A stretch of 64,000 nt of DNA from contig CACRXP010000008.1 in assembly GCA_902702965.1 (NCBI GenBank), positions 2,029,189-2,093,188 on the forward strand. Direction: 5' to 3'. A program made the position numbers and the translations under genes. The DNA is from Spirometra erinaceieuropaei. Lineage: Eukaryota; Platyhelminthes; Cestoda; Diphyllobothriidea; Diphyllobothriidae. Positions 1 through 11,900 of this stretch are shown here, piece by piece. The stretch's first letter is position 1. The number at the start of each line of letters is the position of its first letter. The notes under the pieces were generated by a model. That model did not search any database, had not been told where the DNA came from, and was given only the letters and a program-made list of their open reading frames with translations.

Positions 1-729
1 TGACCAGGCTACAAAGAAAATGCGCACTAAGCGCATTGCTTTCTTAATTTCAACCCCAGTCAAGCATTTTCAGTTTCTGCTAGATCGCCATCCTCTAGAC
101 GAACTGTGCAATTAGACCTCACTTTGTACAGGGATACTCACCTCCCATATGTTGACGGGTTGACTATACAGGTAACTAAAGCACGGATTTCTGCTTTGCT
201 TTAGTACTGAGCATATACAGCCAAGATGAACGGCTGCATGGCGACCTGATAAAGTATAAAAAGGCTCTTTCACTTTTATTGTCTTTGTCAGTGAAACTTG
301 GTAACATTGGATGGCTAGTTGTTTGGCTACGAACTAGGTCGGACGGTGACAGTCAACCCTAACACAGAGCTCAAATCCTCAATTCCGTCTCGTAATCAAG
401 ATAACTTGGTACAAGCTACTCACTAGTAGAGCATTTTGCATCCATTATACCTCAGATTTACATCGTATGGTATAGGAGGATTTAGGAAGACGACTTACAG
501 TAAGAGACCACATATGACAAGGCATCCGTTAAAGTGATAGTGTCGACTTCATTAACTTTGCTAAACCGGCTAAAACAGGCTGCTGAACAGACCTGTGAGC
601 CAACAAGTCATGAGAATCGCAGACGTTAAAAATTTAATTCAAGCGGGATTATTTCGGTAATACCATTCTAAATCATGCACCGCTGTGCGGCCGCAAGCTG
701 GGCTCCAGAGAGAGAGAGAGCCCGTAAGG
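1..729. other. Intergenic, no gene seen
   Basis: No open frame with recognisable protein similarity is visible. Positions about 234-300 resemble the 3' body of the SINE described at 730-1000 (a run ending in TTGTCTTTGTCAGTGAAAC), but the match is weak. A short GA microsatellite (six AG units) lies near 708-722, just before the SINE tail. Confidence 0.5.
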
Positions 730-1000
730 TACAACGAGACGAGTGAATTCCTTAGGAACGATCGGTGAGCGCCTCTCTACCATTGTGCATTCTCGACCGT
801 AACCGACAGAACAACGAGCCCGTGGCTCAGTGGTTAGAGGCGTTGGAATTCTAACTAACAGGTCGCAGGATCGAGCCTCACATGCTCCACACTTTGGGGT
901 TGGGCACGGCCGGCTTACGAAGGCTAATAAGCCAGAAACGGCCATTCCTGTCTCCATTGTCTTTGTCGGTAATTTTGTTCAGACTAGAATGTACAATGAA
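730..1000 (+). repeat. tRNA-derived SINE, tail followed by full head and body
   Basis: A tRNA-like head begins near 811. It has an A-box-like GTGGCTCAGTGGTTAGAGG (822-840) and a B-box-like GGTCGCAGGATCGAGCC (861-877), the layout of an internal RNA polymerase III promoter. The body follows, with the family-diagnostic stretch AAGCCAGAAACGGCCATTCC and then TTGTCTTTGTCGGTAATTT near 960-975. Upstream, 730-810 matches the 3' tail of the copy at 10440-10835 (motif ACAACGAGACGAGTGAATTCC), so the tail of one unit directly precedes the head of the next. It is not a functional tRNA gene: no acceptor stem closes after the B box. The identification rests on internal comparison of copies in this window. 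Confidence 0.8.
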
Positions 1001-1114
1001 GAGCCAGTGTCCGGATAAAACGTGTATTTCGTGGACCTTTCTCCCAGCTGCTGCTAAACGGATGGGATTGCTACAAGCACGGTTCTTTGCTGACAACTGA
1101 GAACAGAACGTCTG

Positions 1115-2825
1115 ATGGTGGTAAGAGACTTGCAGCTTAGGATTGCAGAGGAGAGATTCGCTCGCATCCTACTCAACCGCCTTATCGGTTATCTGGAAAG
1201 CCAGCGTGGCTTCTGACGACACCGCAGAACCACCGACTTGCACTTCGTCGTCCACCAAATACGATGGAAACGCCAGGAGATGTGGCCTCACTTCTAAAGT
1301 ATCTTCACGAATCTGATGGGAGTCTTTGGCAGGGTAAATCATGAGGGACTTTGCAGAATCATGCAGATATTTTGCAGTTCTGAACGATTCACACCTGGTG
1401 CTTCAGCCTCAAGACGGGGTGATGGCGAGCACCCCGAAAAATGGAAGCCTGTTCAGAAGCATTCGCAGTGACCAATAGAGTGAATCATGACTGCGTACTC
1501 GTCCAGACCCTCTTTAGTGTTCTGTATTCTGCCATAATGCTGGAAATTTACCATAGTGAGTACCTTGGGATCAGCATCGTCTACAGGGCCGACGACGAGT
1601 TCCTCAATACCTGACGCATTGCGACATCAACGCGTTCCACTATCTGCTCTTCGGAGATGACTGCGTATTCAACACCCAGACATAACCGGATAGGCAACTG
1701 GGCACTAATCAATTTACCCTAGGCTGTGCACTCTTCGGGTTGATCATCAACACGGTTAAGACGATTTTCATGCACGAGACGTTTCCCGACGCTAAACTGA
1801 ACAATCCTGGCATCACTGACGACACCTAAATCTAAACCGTGGACGAGTTGGTCTACCCAAGGCAAAATCATCTCAAACAACACTGAGATAGACAACGAAG
1901 TGACCCTGCCGAACTTCCAAAAGCAATCATGCCTTCGACCGGCTGCAGGACTTCGTTTGAAATGCCCAGGGTCTCCATCGTAATACAAAGTTTAAGATTT
2001 AAAAAGTCATCATTTTGAAAGCGCTGCCGTACGGATCGAGGACCTGAACCTTTTGCGAGATTCAGGCGATAAAACTCAAACGCCTCAAACTCATTTGCCT
2101 CCAGGAAGTACTAAAGTCAAGTTAACAAGACAGGGTTGCAAACATCAGAGTCCCCCGCACTTCTGCCATGCTGAGGCAACAACAACAGCGCTGGAGCGAC
2201 CATCTAGTGAGGATGGATGACGATCGCCTAACCGAAGGACTCTTCTATGGCGATATCACTGTGGGCGCTTGTCGTCAAGGCGACCATAAGCAACGCTGTG
2301 TGGACAACCTGAAACCCTCTCTCTAGCAACTGCAAATCAACTGGCAGACCTGAGAGGATCTCACCCAGGACCGACGGCCTGGAGATGAACAACGAGCTGC
2401 ATTCCACATGCGCGTCCACTACAGGGCAGTTCACTGCAATGATGAATACGACGAGCTCACTACGCACGCCAAACAACTCTCCCATCTCCAGCACAACAAA
2501 CTGCTCATCCAACAGATCGGTAACCACTAGCAGCATCACTACTTCGGCCGGCTCTACAAATCTTAGACTATCCTACACAGACTGTCATCGCACACACACA
2601 GATCACGCAGAGGCCCTGTGGGTCACTTGCTAATCCGTCTCACTAAAACTGGCGAACTAGTGCCAGGAATGTCAGCATACAGCCGCATCATCTTTCTAAG
2701 CTGCCCACACTATTCGCGTACACTCAATAACCTCATGGGTCTACACGGCCACATGGACCCCCATACAAATCTGGAGCAAACCACCGCAGACCAAGACCCA
2801 TCACTACATATCCCCCATCAGTGAG
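1115..2825 (+). mobile_element. Decayed RTE-like non-LTR retrotransposon (reverse transcriptase and C-terminal zinc-finger-like region)
   Basis: Conceptual translation in shifting frames gives pieces of a reverse transcriptase: ERFARILLNRLIGYLESQRGF near 1153-1215, then VNHEGLCRIMQIF near 1338-1376. VTNRVNHDCVLVQTLFSVLY is near 1470-1530. A catalytic-site relic YLLFGDDCVFN, equivalent to the family's FADD box, is near 1640-1675. A downstream domain reads RWSDHLVRMDDDRL near 2193-2234. The end, about 2600-2770, has a C2H2-like finger relic CPHYSRTLNNLMGLHGHM in which the second cysteine is replaced by tyrosine. This order matches endonuclease/reverse-transcriptase retroelements that are very abundant in flatworms. 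Several stops (for example after QRGF) and frameshifts show it is dead. The 5' endonuclease part is missing, so this is a 5'-truncated copy. Family naming is from memory of such proteins, not from a search. Confidence 0.85.
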
Positions 2826-3959
2826 CATAAAACTCATGAACCAGCTACACATCACCCACTGCAGGTATGGAATAGGCACCTCTCGCTTGAGTGGAGATCG
2901 GTTTCTCTGTCTCTATCTCCACGCGGCCCATATGGCACACGCACATGTGAGCACCGAGCAGCCCACCCTCTCGTGCGACAATCTGGCGTGTTGTACGGGG
3001 GTTAGGCCGTTCGCGGAAAGCGTAGATGGACTGCTTTTAGCTCTGTCAGCCACGGCTCCCAATCTTAGCATCGGTTGGTTAACCGGCTCAGACAATCGAC
3101 TGGTGACCGATAGAGGGAACAGAGGATAAGACCGACTCCGGGGACAGCGTCGTCACGGCACCCAGCGTATATTCCTCACTATAAACAATTTAACACGCCT
3201 TTAAACTATCACTGTGTACTAAAAGCTGTGACTTTGCAGGTTGGCAGCTGACGGGATAACTCGCTCCTCCTATCAGGACGCGGAGACATACTACAGTGGC
3301 TTTTTCTTAATGTGGTGCTTCTGGCACTCCCACTCAGATGGGACCAGAGCTGCCAGCCCTCCATTGTCGTTCTGGTGAAAATCTGGTCCTTCATGCATGA
3401 ACCAGGCGCGCGTAGAACGCGTTGACGAACCGTTCAGCTTTGTCAGCCGTCGCGCTTGATTTCGACCTCGATCTTTTGACTATGTCTAGACAACAAGATC
3501 AAAGTGGCGGGGGAGGAGCGAGTGCGGTAGATCCAGCACAAGTTTAATGTCACAATAAACTACTTCACACGTAGGCCCCCAGTCCTGTGGCAACTTCCTT
3601 AAATTGTGCTAACCAGCGTGTTTTATTCGTGGTCTTGAAACAATGGAAAATGCATTCCGTTTAACGGGGTTCACCGATCTGGCTATGGGACATGCTTGTC
3701 TCGTTTTGCCCTGAAACTCAGTGTAGAACCCTCGCAGGCCGTCGTTTAGCAACTAGGTAGATACCCTTGAAGGGGTCCCGAGAAAAGCGAGGGAAACGAT
3801 GATATTCCTTTCTGGCTTTGCAAACGTAGTTAGCTAGCCTCACTCAAACCCAGGTTTGCCGCACTTGAGCCTTGACCCCTCATCTTTTATCATTGAGCAT
3901 TATTAAGTCCAGCGCTTCATCATTAATCTACATGGCCTTTTGTCCTGTTATTTACGATC
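2826..3959. other. Intergenic, no gene seen
   Basis: About 1.1 kb, relatively GC-rich to about 3550. An open frame on + at 2821-3129 (102 codons) and overlapping frames on - have no recognisable domain. They are most likely old repeat or chance frames continuing from the RTE remnant. Confidence 0.5.
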
Positions 3960-4095
3960 GGGAACATTAGCCAGTCAGAAATGGCCAACCCAGTCTCCCT
4001 TGTCTTTATCGGGACACCTTTCAGCATATACTCCTAGTTGCTTTGTTAACGTCTATAAGGGATGTGCGCTAACGGGACGAGCGCGTCCCGTAGCC
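3960..4095 (+). repeat. SINE fragment (body and tail, headless)
   Basis: TTAGCCAGTCAGAAATGGCC near 3967-3986 and CTCCCTTGTCTTTATCGGGA near 3995-4014 match the SINE body at 910-975. AACGGGACGAGCGCGTCCCGTA near 4071-4092 matches the SINE tail found at 731-760 and in the 10.4 kb copy. The tRNA-like head is absent. Confidence 0.65.
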
Positions 4096-5921
4096 CTAGC
4101 AGTGACTGCACTTCCAAACAAAGATTAATTTTTATGATCACAACCAGCAGGACGATGAGCCAGCAGCCGTTGGTGCACACAAACGACGCCGTCATGCAGT
4201 CGCCACTTGGCGAAGTGAAGTGAAGAGGCAACCTCAATAAAGAGAAAATGTGTTTAAAGTTATAAATACTGTTGCAAGTAAAAAGCTGTTCGAGTGTAGG
4301 GGACACGTAAACAACCAGCACTGCGAGGAGTAAACCGTCTTCGCAAGCAATAATATGCATTTTCGAATTGCGTGTAGAACTTAGAGTGAAAGCAGTATAC
4401 TAGAAAATCTACAAAGTTTTATAGACCTTTTGGTGTTTTTCTTGCGTCAATATCTTACAAATGAACTGAAATTCATTCGGTGGGGTGCTGCCAGGAAAAC
4501 CACAAGTCACAGTGTTGGCATCGTCACTTACGAAGGTGGGTACTGCGTCCGGAGGCCAGTCGCGGTTTCAATAAACAAAAGGCACAACGGCCAATCAACG
4601 CACTGACTTAGGATACCCTCGACGGACTCGAAAGCCAATTGTTTTGCAAACTGCCGAAGTATAAACTTTGAAAGCGTGTACTGCTAGAGTTCTGCACAGG
4701 AGCCTTACTGCAACGAATTCAGGAGTATTTCCTTGGGTATGTATCGAGTACATTATATACCAGGAACTGATCCTCGTCAATGCATCCTTTTTTCCTGATT
4801 TTCCCGTGTCTTTCCAGAGCAGACAATCCTATGGAGGTTAATCAAGTAAAGATTTTATATAGGTTTCGCTTAGCGTTCTTGTGTTTATGAGTTTACGATG
4901 GCCCAGAAGATACATGGAGGCAGAAGCTGTTCTGGCTTTTAGCATAATTTGCAAAAGTAGAAGCCAAACCATAATATACACATATATAACATTCAGTTAA
5001 TGATTCAAACGATTTCAATGAATCTTCTATATATCAGTAAATGACAGCGAACAAGGTTAGGATGCTTGATCACTCTCCAAAGTTGGAACCGGGTAAATAT
5101 TAATGCCGGGTTGAAATTGTTAAATGTGTAAATGCTGCTGTTTACCAGTAGCAGCTTATGTTTGGAATATCCATTTTTTTAACTTTAAATCAATTAGTGC
5201 TGAACTTAAGAAGAACCAACCCTAAGTCCTGCATCCGCTTTGACGGCTCGTGGGTGGATATATTTCGTATTTTATGTTAATTAAATCCTATTTGTCATAT
5301 TGCTTCATCTGTCTCTAGAGCACTGATTCTTCAACATTCAAATACGTTCGAACACCAGATTGACTAGAACATCCAACGATTCTGGTGCATTAATTTCTGA
5401 ACATATTTCAAAGTAATAACTAAAATCCTATCATGATTCTGAAAACAAAATCCGAGTAGTACTTCGCATAATCAACCGCGTTTCTGGCAGTCCTTTAAAG
5501 TGAAAAATCATGTCTATTTGACCGCTCAAATCAGTTGTTTTGAAATAGGGTAGACAGGATTTCAAACCTTATCCTTATTCGCTAAACCTTTTCCAACCTT
5601 TCAGCAGGGGCAGAAACCTTGACGAATGCGCTATATAGGCTATGTGATTGTAGGTCAGGAGATGTCTTTTGACTAACGGCCCGCCCTTGGTCACGTCCAT
5701 TTCATAGCGGTTCTTACCCCGAATAGGTTTTCCTGCATCCAGACACACACGTGTTTCTAATTCTGCAAGCCTCTTAATTCGCCCAGGAATTTCTTCGTTT
5801 TAGTCAGTGAATGCCACCTCGAAATGACCTCAATTTCAATTTCCTTTGAACACTTAATAGCATTTGACAAAAATCGTTTTCAAGTCTGCGTCCTTTTAAG
5901 ACAAAAGTTCGTAGACCATGA
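4096..5921. other. Upstream region of innexin 1, no gene seen
   Basis: AT-rich sequence without a recognisable coding segment. It should contain the promoter and any 5' untranslated exon of the innexin starting at 5970, but I can place neither. Confidence 0.45.
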
Positions 5922-5940
5922 TTTCTTTTTTTAACTTTAG
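5922..5940 (+). promoter_or_regulatory. Predicted splice acceptor 29 bases before the innexin 1 ATG
   Basis: A tract ending TTTCTTTTTTTAACTTTAG stops at 5940, 29 bases before the start codon. A second AG follows at 5946-5947. This looks like a genuine acceptor in front of the first coding exon. It would serve either a 5' UTR intron or spliced-leader trans-splicing, which is known in flatworms. The sequence alone cannot separate these. Confidence 0.5.
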
Positions 5941-5969
5941 CCCACAGTTTGACCGACTAGGTCACAAAG

Positions 5970-8900
5970 ATGGTCGGAATAGAATTTATTGACTACCTGA
6001 AGAAGCTCCAGGTGTCGGAATTCCTCGGCGTCGAGGATTTTGCCGACAAGATGAGCTTCATGTATTCAGTCGTTATCCTACTGCTGTGCACAACGATCAT
6101 CGCAGTAAAGCAGTATCTCTTAGCTTCTATCTCCTGCTACATTCCTACGACGCCCTCCGGATCGGATTTCGACAAATTTCTTGAGAATTACTGTTGGGTG
6201 CACGGTACAATACCCCTCTTGGCTGGCGATCAAATCCCACAAAAGTATGAAGACTGGCACATGCTGGACATGAACCACAGAATCAGTAAGTAAAGTCAAA
6301 TACTAATGTACTTATTTTTTAAAAAATTACTTGTAACTCGGGGTTGAAATGAGTAGCACAGAAATCATCTGTCTAAAAAGATGAGTTATGTAATTTGCTC
6401 TTACTAAAACCAGCAAACAGTCACTTTCTCGGGACGCTTTAGGCCAATAATTAAAAGTTTCGCCATTTGAGGTGTCCTAAATTATCATATGGATTTCCCT
6501 CACTACATACCATGAGTTACATCACTTACTGTGACTCAGGCACAAGAATTATTCAAAGTCAGGTGACATTTTTGTTGCAAGGATTGTGTTGCGCGGAGGA
6601 CATGCGAGGTAGTATTGCGCTCGAAAGATCATCTGGAGCGTTTCGCGCTTCATCACCTGAGGGCCTACATTAGGCACATGTTTCAAGGTAGAGCCCGGAA
6701 GGTTTGCTATTGAGGTAAGGGCAGTATGTCGGGCAGTCATATGTGGATTGCTGGAGGTATCGGCACATATGAAAGTGGTCTGCAGCCACCACTAGGTCAG
6801 CCAGTGATTTTAAAAGCCATATTTAGACTTTGGAAATATTCTTACGTGATATGTAAGGAACCAGAGTCCTAATAAGCAAATAAATGTTATCTGAAGTACA
6901 GTTTGTTAAGTGTAGTTAATTTCGCTCCCGTGATTTTTATGGTTTTAAGGCAACCGTTGTCTTTCTGTTTAGGCAGGGATCACTCCTAGAGTCCATTAAG
7001 CTATAAGGTCATATATGGTGTATGGAGATGAATCTATTGTTCAGTATCAAAATTTGTCAAGTTAGGCATGTACTGGATTGCGTAAATCAGTTGGACTGGA
7101 TCCGATATCTATCTTCGGAGATTTCCTGAAATCACTATAAATTCGTGTGCTGATTTCAGCAAACATGGGACATTAAAAAGCGGTTTTTGACAGGGTCCTG
7201 AGTTCTTTAATTATTCTCTCAGATTATTCATTCAGTCGTTGTCGTCGTCGTCTGCTTTGCTAAGTTTTCCATCGTTGACTGGGGAAGCGGGAAGTTGGAA
7301 CAGAATGCAATGGCTCCAGCAGCAATTATAAGATGACTGCGTTTTTATGACCGATACACCGACAATACGCTGTCATAGTAAAAAAAACCGACTTGTGGAA
7401 CTTTTTGTTAAGGGTTTAGAATATGCATTTATGAGGAATTGTAGATTGGTACGTTGCATCAGCAAGCCGTCTCCACTTCTACAGGCTCGGTTGGTAAGAG
7501 ATGACTTTTAATTAAAGAGAAGTCCCACGCGGGAGATGAAAGAAACAGAGCAAAGTAGTGACCCACATATTCGTCAAGTAGGAAGCCAAATTTAAATAAT
7601 TAAGGGTAAGGCGGAAGATTATCCACCTTGGTAAAACGTCCGTGGTGAGAATGCATAGCCTGAAAGTTCTCTGTCTTGCAGGGATAGTAAATGATACCTG
7701 CTGAACTAACTAATAAGGGACCATACAAGATCCTTTTGGGATGTATCCTGAAAGAGATGGTTGAAAAGTGCCATCAGGTGCCTGCTGTGTGCTTGAATGT
7801 ATTGCACCAGCCCAGTTGGTTTCCTCTACAACGCTTTTTTGTGAAAGCGGACTCAAGTTGCCCAACAACAAGGAAAGATATCCTTTGAGAGTCGAAACCA
7901 TTTTCTAATGTCTTATCTGGCCATGTGAACTGACAGTTTGTCAGTAGTAGTGGCTTTCTCCTGCCTGCATGGCCTTCTTTTTTCCGTGTCTACGTCAATA
8001 ACACTGACCCGATCAAGCACCCAAACCAGTGAATCTAAACAATCAAACCACACGTGTTCTCCTACTCCAGGACCTAAAGACAGACGAAAGTCCAGTTTCA
8101 GTTTAAGTACCTGTCTGCACACAAATGGACAAATTACATTAACAGCCGTGCTGGTGTAAGGTCGCATTTCTGATGCCTCGAAATAAAAGTTTTGATTTTT
8201 TATTTGCTATTCGTTTGGACTTTCTCTTTAAGTAATTAGTCGAGAGTTTCGGTCATAGTTACCGGTCTTATGGAACAAGAACTATCAGTAGGTACTTCTT
8301 AGAAAAGGCAAATTTAAGGTCTATTGTTGCATAGTTTAAATTTCCTTTACTTTTAAGGACCACCACTTGCAGAGCTGATGGCCAGTCCTGAAATCATAGA
8401 ATGTACAATATTCTTGCTATTGGATTAACAAGTTCATTCTCGAAATCAAAGCAACAAACATTCACAAATCTGATTTTTAAAGTGAACAACTCAGTTATAG
8501 ATATTCCTTCCCAGTGGGGTTTTACTGCGTAGAAATCAAGATGACATGCTGTATGCTAAATTAAAATTCAACGAGATATGCAAGAGTAGGAAGTACTTAG
8601 AACGGTCGTTGAAGTCCAGCATCTCGATTTATCACTATAGATAGGCACTTTAGCTGTAAATATGCAATTCTTCTACGTCTTCCACTTAGGGAAGTTCAGT
8701 ATACTGGGTCGCCGCCGGGAGACCCCCAAATCCGCTTTTGGAAAACTAACTTAACTGTCTGTATTAAATCTGGCGTTTCTTCTGCGACGACTGTCTATCC
8801 CGGCAAACTACATATTTCCTGTTCCGTGGTTGTTCCGTCGTGCTTTCGTAGCTCTTGCATTAGCTACTGAAGTGAAAAGGAAAGCTAGCTTACAAACGCT

Positions 8901-11900
8901 GGCAATTAAAGGCCGCCCTAACAGGCTAAATGCGCAGGACTGAGAGGATTTAATTTAAGAAAGTCGTCAACTGATTATACCTTAGCTCGTGGCAGCAAAA
9001 GTAAATCCAAGCAAATGGAGCATTTAAGCAGCGTGAACAAACTCGGCTTTAATTATCTTTTTTCATCAATTTCATTATATACCCTAACGTTGAGACGGAT
9101 TTTCCTGCCAAACAATAGACAGCACACATGTGCATCGTATGCAGACCGGCGAACGATTGTGGACGCAAACTTTCAGTAGTGCAGAAGGAAATAAGTTACT
9201 CACTACGCCTTCATTTCTGTCTTTTCGAAACGACGCCTGGAAAACAAGAATCCAAGGCGCTAACACCAACGGCCGCATTCTTTAAGCAAAACATGCAATT
9301 GCCTTAGTCGTAAACTAATACTGGCGACAGAAGTGGCCTGTTTATCTCCCACATTAAGTATTTAAATATTTTATCGCCATCGGATCTTGATGTGTCTAAG
9401 TATTTTATTACGTGCATCTTGCCTCCGACTAAATAAGGCTCATTGTCTTACGTAGAGTTTGGGTATGAGAAAGCTTTAATACTCGGTTTTAAAGTAAAAA
9501 CAGTGACTCATTTTCCAAGTTTGTTTTTTTGTCTGATTTTGCATATCCCACCTGAAAGAGGAATGCTTTTAGCTGTCGGCCGCTTAAATAAACTGTGAGA
9601 GATTCTTGAAGCAAATGGTTTCATTAACATTATGGCCGTCTTGAATGCAAATGCTGAGTGTTATTTCTTAGTATTTGCCATCTTTAAAATTTCGTGCAAC
9701 TCAGCTCTGCAAAGCAATAATTCTACTGAAAGTAGATTGCAAGTTTGCGGAAAATTCATATTTAATGGAAGTTCGAATATTATTCGGAAGTTCCTACATT
9801 TCCTCACAAAACAGTGAAAACTTCATTGCCATTTTAGATGACGGCCTTGATTTTTTTTAGAAAGCAGTCGTATTTTGACGGAACCAGATGCATTTCCGAA
9901 CTATATTTCCTCAAAAATCTAGACTTTTCAGTAAGACGGTTCTCAGTAATGGGACGTTGCGTGATTCCACATAAATACTGCAGTAATATGGGGGTCACAA
10001 AATATCGGCCTCTTCGTGATATGCTAAGGTTACGTGATCATGCTGCTGATAGCGCGAAATAGTCGACTTTTTTTAAAATTGTGCAGTTAAGTATTATATT
10101 ATATCGTGTCCTTTAAAACCCGTCGGGTTTCCATTGGGAAGTTTTGTTCGAAACGGAGAATAGAGAACAATCTAACTTCTGGAGTTCAGCTTTCAGCGGC
10201 TTAGAAAATGACGCACCATGAGTAGCGACAGTAAAAAGAGGTTGGGTTTAAAAATTCTAAGGCAACTGTCTGTTCTGAATAGTTCACAACGGATGTCTGA
10301 AAACGAAATATAGAGCTCAATCTGATTTAACTGACAAAATTGATAACGGGACACTTCGGATACCTATACCGAATACTAGTAAACTTTAAATGAAATCTAA
10401 TGTAAAATCTAAAGCATTTAGTTTCGGCTGCGTACTGGTTTGCATAGGACATACCCCCAAGCGCTCACGCGTACACTAACCCGTAATGCTGTTCGAGGGG
10501 CGTGCACCGATCGCGTTACGGAACTCACTCGTCCCGTTGTGCCTTGGGGCTGCTTCTTGAGTCCCACCAACAGCCGCATACCGACGCGTAATATAGGCAA
10601 AATAAATACCGAAAATAACAAGAGAGATCGGCACGGCTATTTCTGGCTTGTTGTCCGTCACCAGCCAGCCACGCCCAACTCCGTGGTCTGCAACCTCCAG
10701 GCTCGAACTCGCGACCTGTGGGTTGTAAGTCTAACGCCCTAACCACTGAGCCACGGACTCGTTGTCTTATCGGTTGCGGTCGAGTACATTAACAATGGTA
10801 GAGGGGCATGCATCGATCCAATCAGAACCAACAAGTCACGATCTCGAGCCTCCGGTATTGCATACCTCGGAGGTTGCGTGTGACTAGCTGATGACGGTTA
10901 GCAAGCCAGATATATCTATGGCAGTCTCCCTCGTCTTTATCGGTAATTATATTCTGCCAATAACTTGTTATCTGATCCTAACACGGGTGGAGATTGCGCC
11001 CGAGATCGATTAAGTACTCCTCCTTTATTCCATTAGTTTTCCGTGCCGATACAAGTCTATTTTGTTTCCTGGAATAATGAATGCAAATTTTAATTCATTC
11101 ATTTATTTAATAGAAAACTGACGTTTCTAATTTTTCAGCTATTTTTATGATTTGTTCAGGCCTAAAAATGCTGAATAATCTATATATCTCAAGAAATGTT
11201 TTTTTCGAAATTACATTACCTTTTAATATTCTAAACATTTGTTCTGCATTTTTTAGAGGAATGCGTTTTATAACAAAGCATTGCAGAGCACAAAAATGGT
11301 TCTGCATGAATTAATCAGAAGAATTAATAAGTGCACTAGTATAAGGAGACGCAAATAATTTCCCAGCACCTTTCAAATTTTTATAGTTGCAAACGATCTG
11401 AAAAGTAAGTGAGTCCTTCCTTCACGCGTATTTAAACAGTTCGGCTAATATTCGTCGCGTTTCTCTGCTTACTTGAATTTCACGCTTTCTAAAACCGATT
11501 GTAACTTTGGGCCAAACGGTCAATAAGTGCATTTCTAAGAGGCCAGACACGCGAACCATTCTAAACAAATGTAAAAATACCACCATAAATGAAAGCAGAT
11601 ATGCTCTAAATGCTTGTGTCCTGATTTCTTGTATCAGGTGAATTTATCACTGAGAGTTTCTTATGAAAACACCTTACACGATACCTCACCTTTTGAAATT
11701 TGCAGATTACTACCAATGGGTGCCTTTCATGTTGGGCCTCCAGACCATTCTCTTCTACATGCCACGAGTGGTCTGGCAAATTATATGCTATAATCGCACC
11801 GGCACTGATCTGGAACATCTGATTACCGTGGCCAACAGTGCCAGTAACGCTGTTGAAAACGAGCGAAAGGGTCTTGTTAAACACGTTGCATGTACCTTGG

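Larger units (their letters stand above)
6286..11705 (+). other. Innexin 1 intron (5,420 bp)
   Basis: GT donor at 6286 (GTAAGT) and AG acceptor at 11704-11705. The intron is almost ten times longer than the equivalent one in the second innexin. It contains two SINE copies at 10440-10965 and a segment near 6740-6830 that resembles 24320-24400 (both contain ATGAAAGTGGT and, later, TTTAAAAGCC). No nested gene is supported; the open frames in it are short and featureless. Confidence 0.9.

Noticed and set aside
811..885. tRNA gene
   Set aside because: A and B boxes are present but no acceptor stem pairing closes the molecule and the same head recurs fused to a SINE body at 10.7 kb. Called a SINE head.
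11663..11705. Upstream ATG at 11663 as innexin start
   Set aside because: Those codons precede the splice acceptor. Exon 1 at 5970 supplies TM1 and the first extracellular loop that a full innexin needs.
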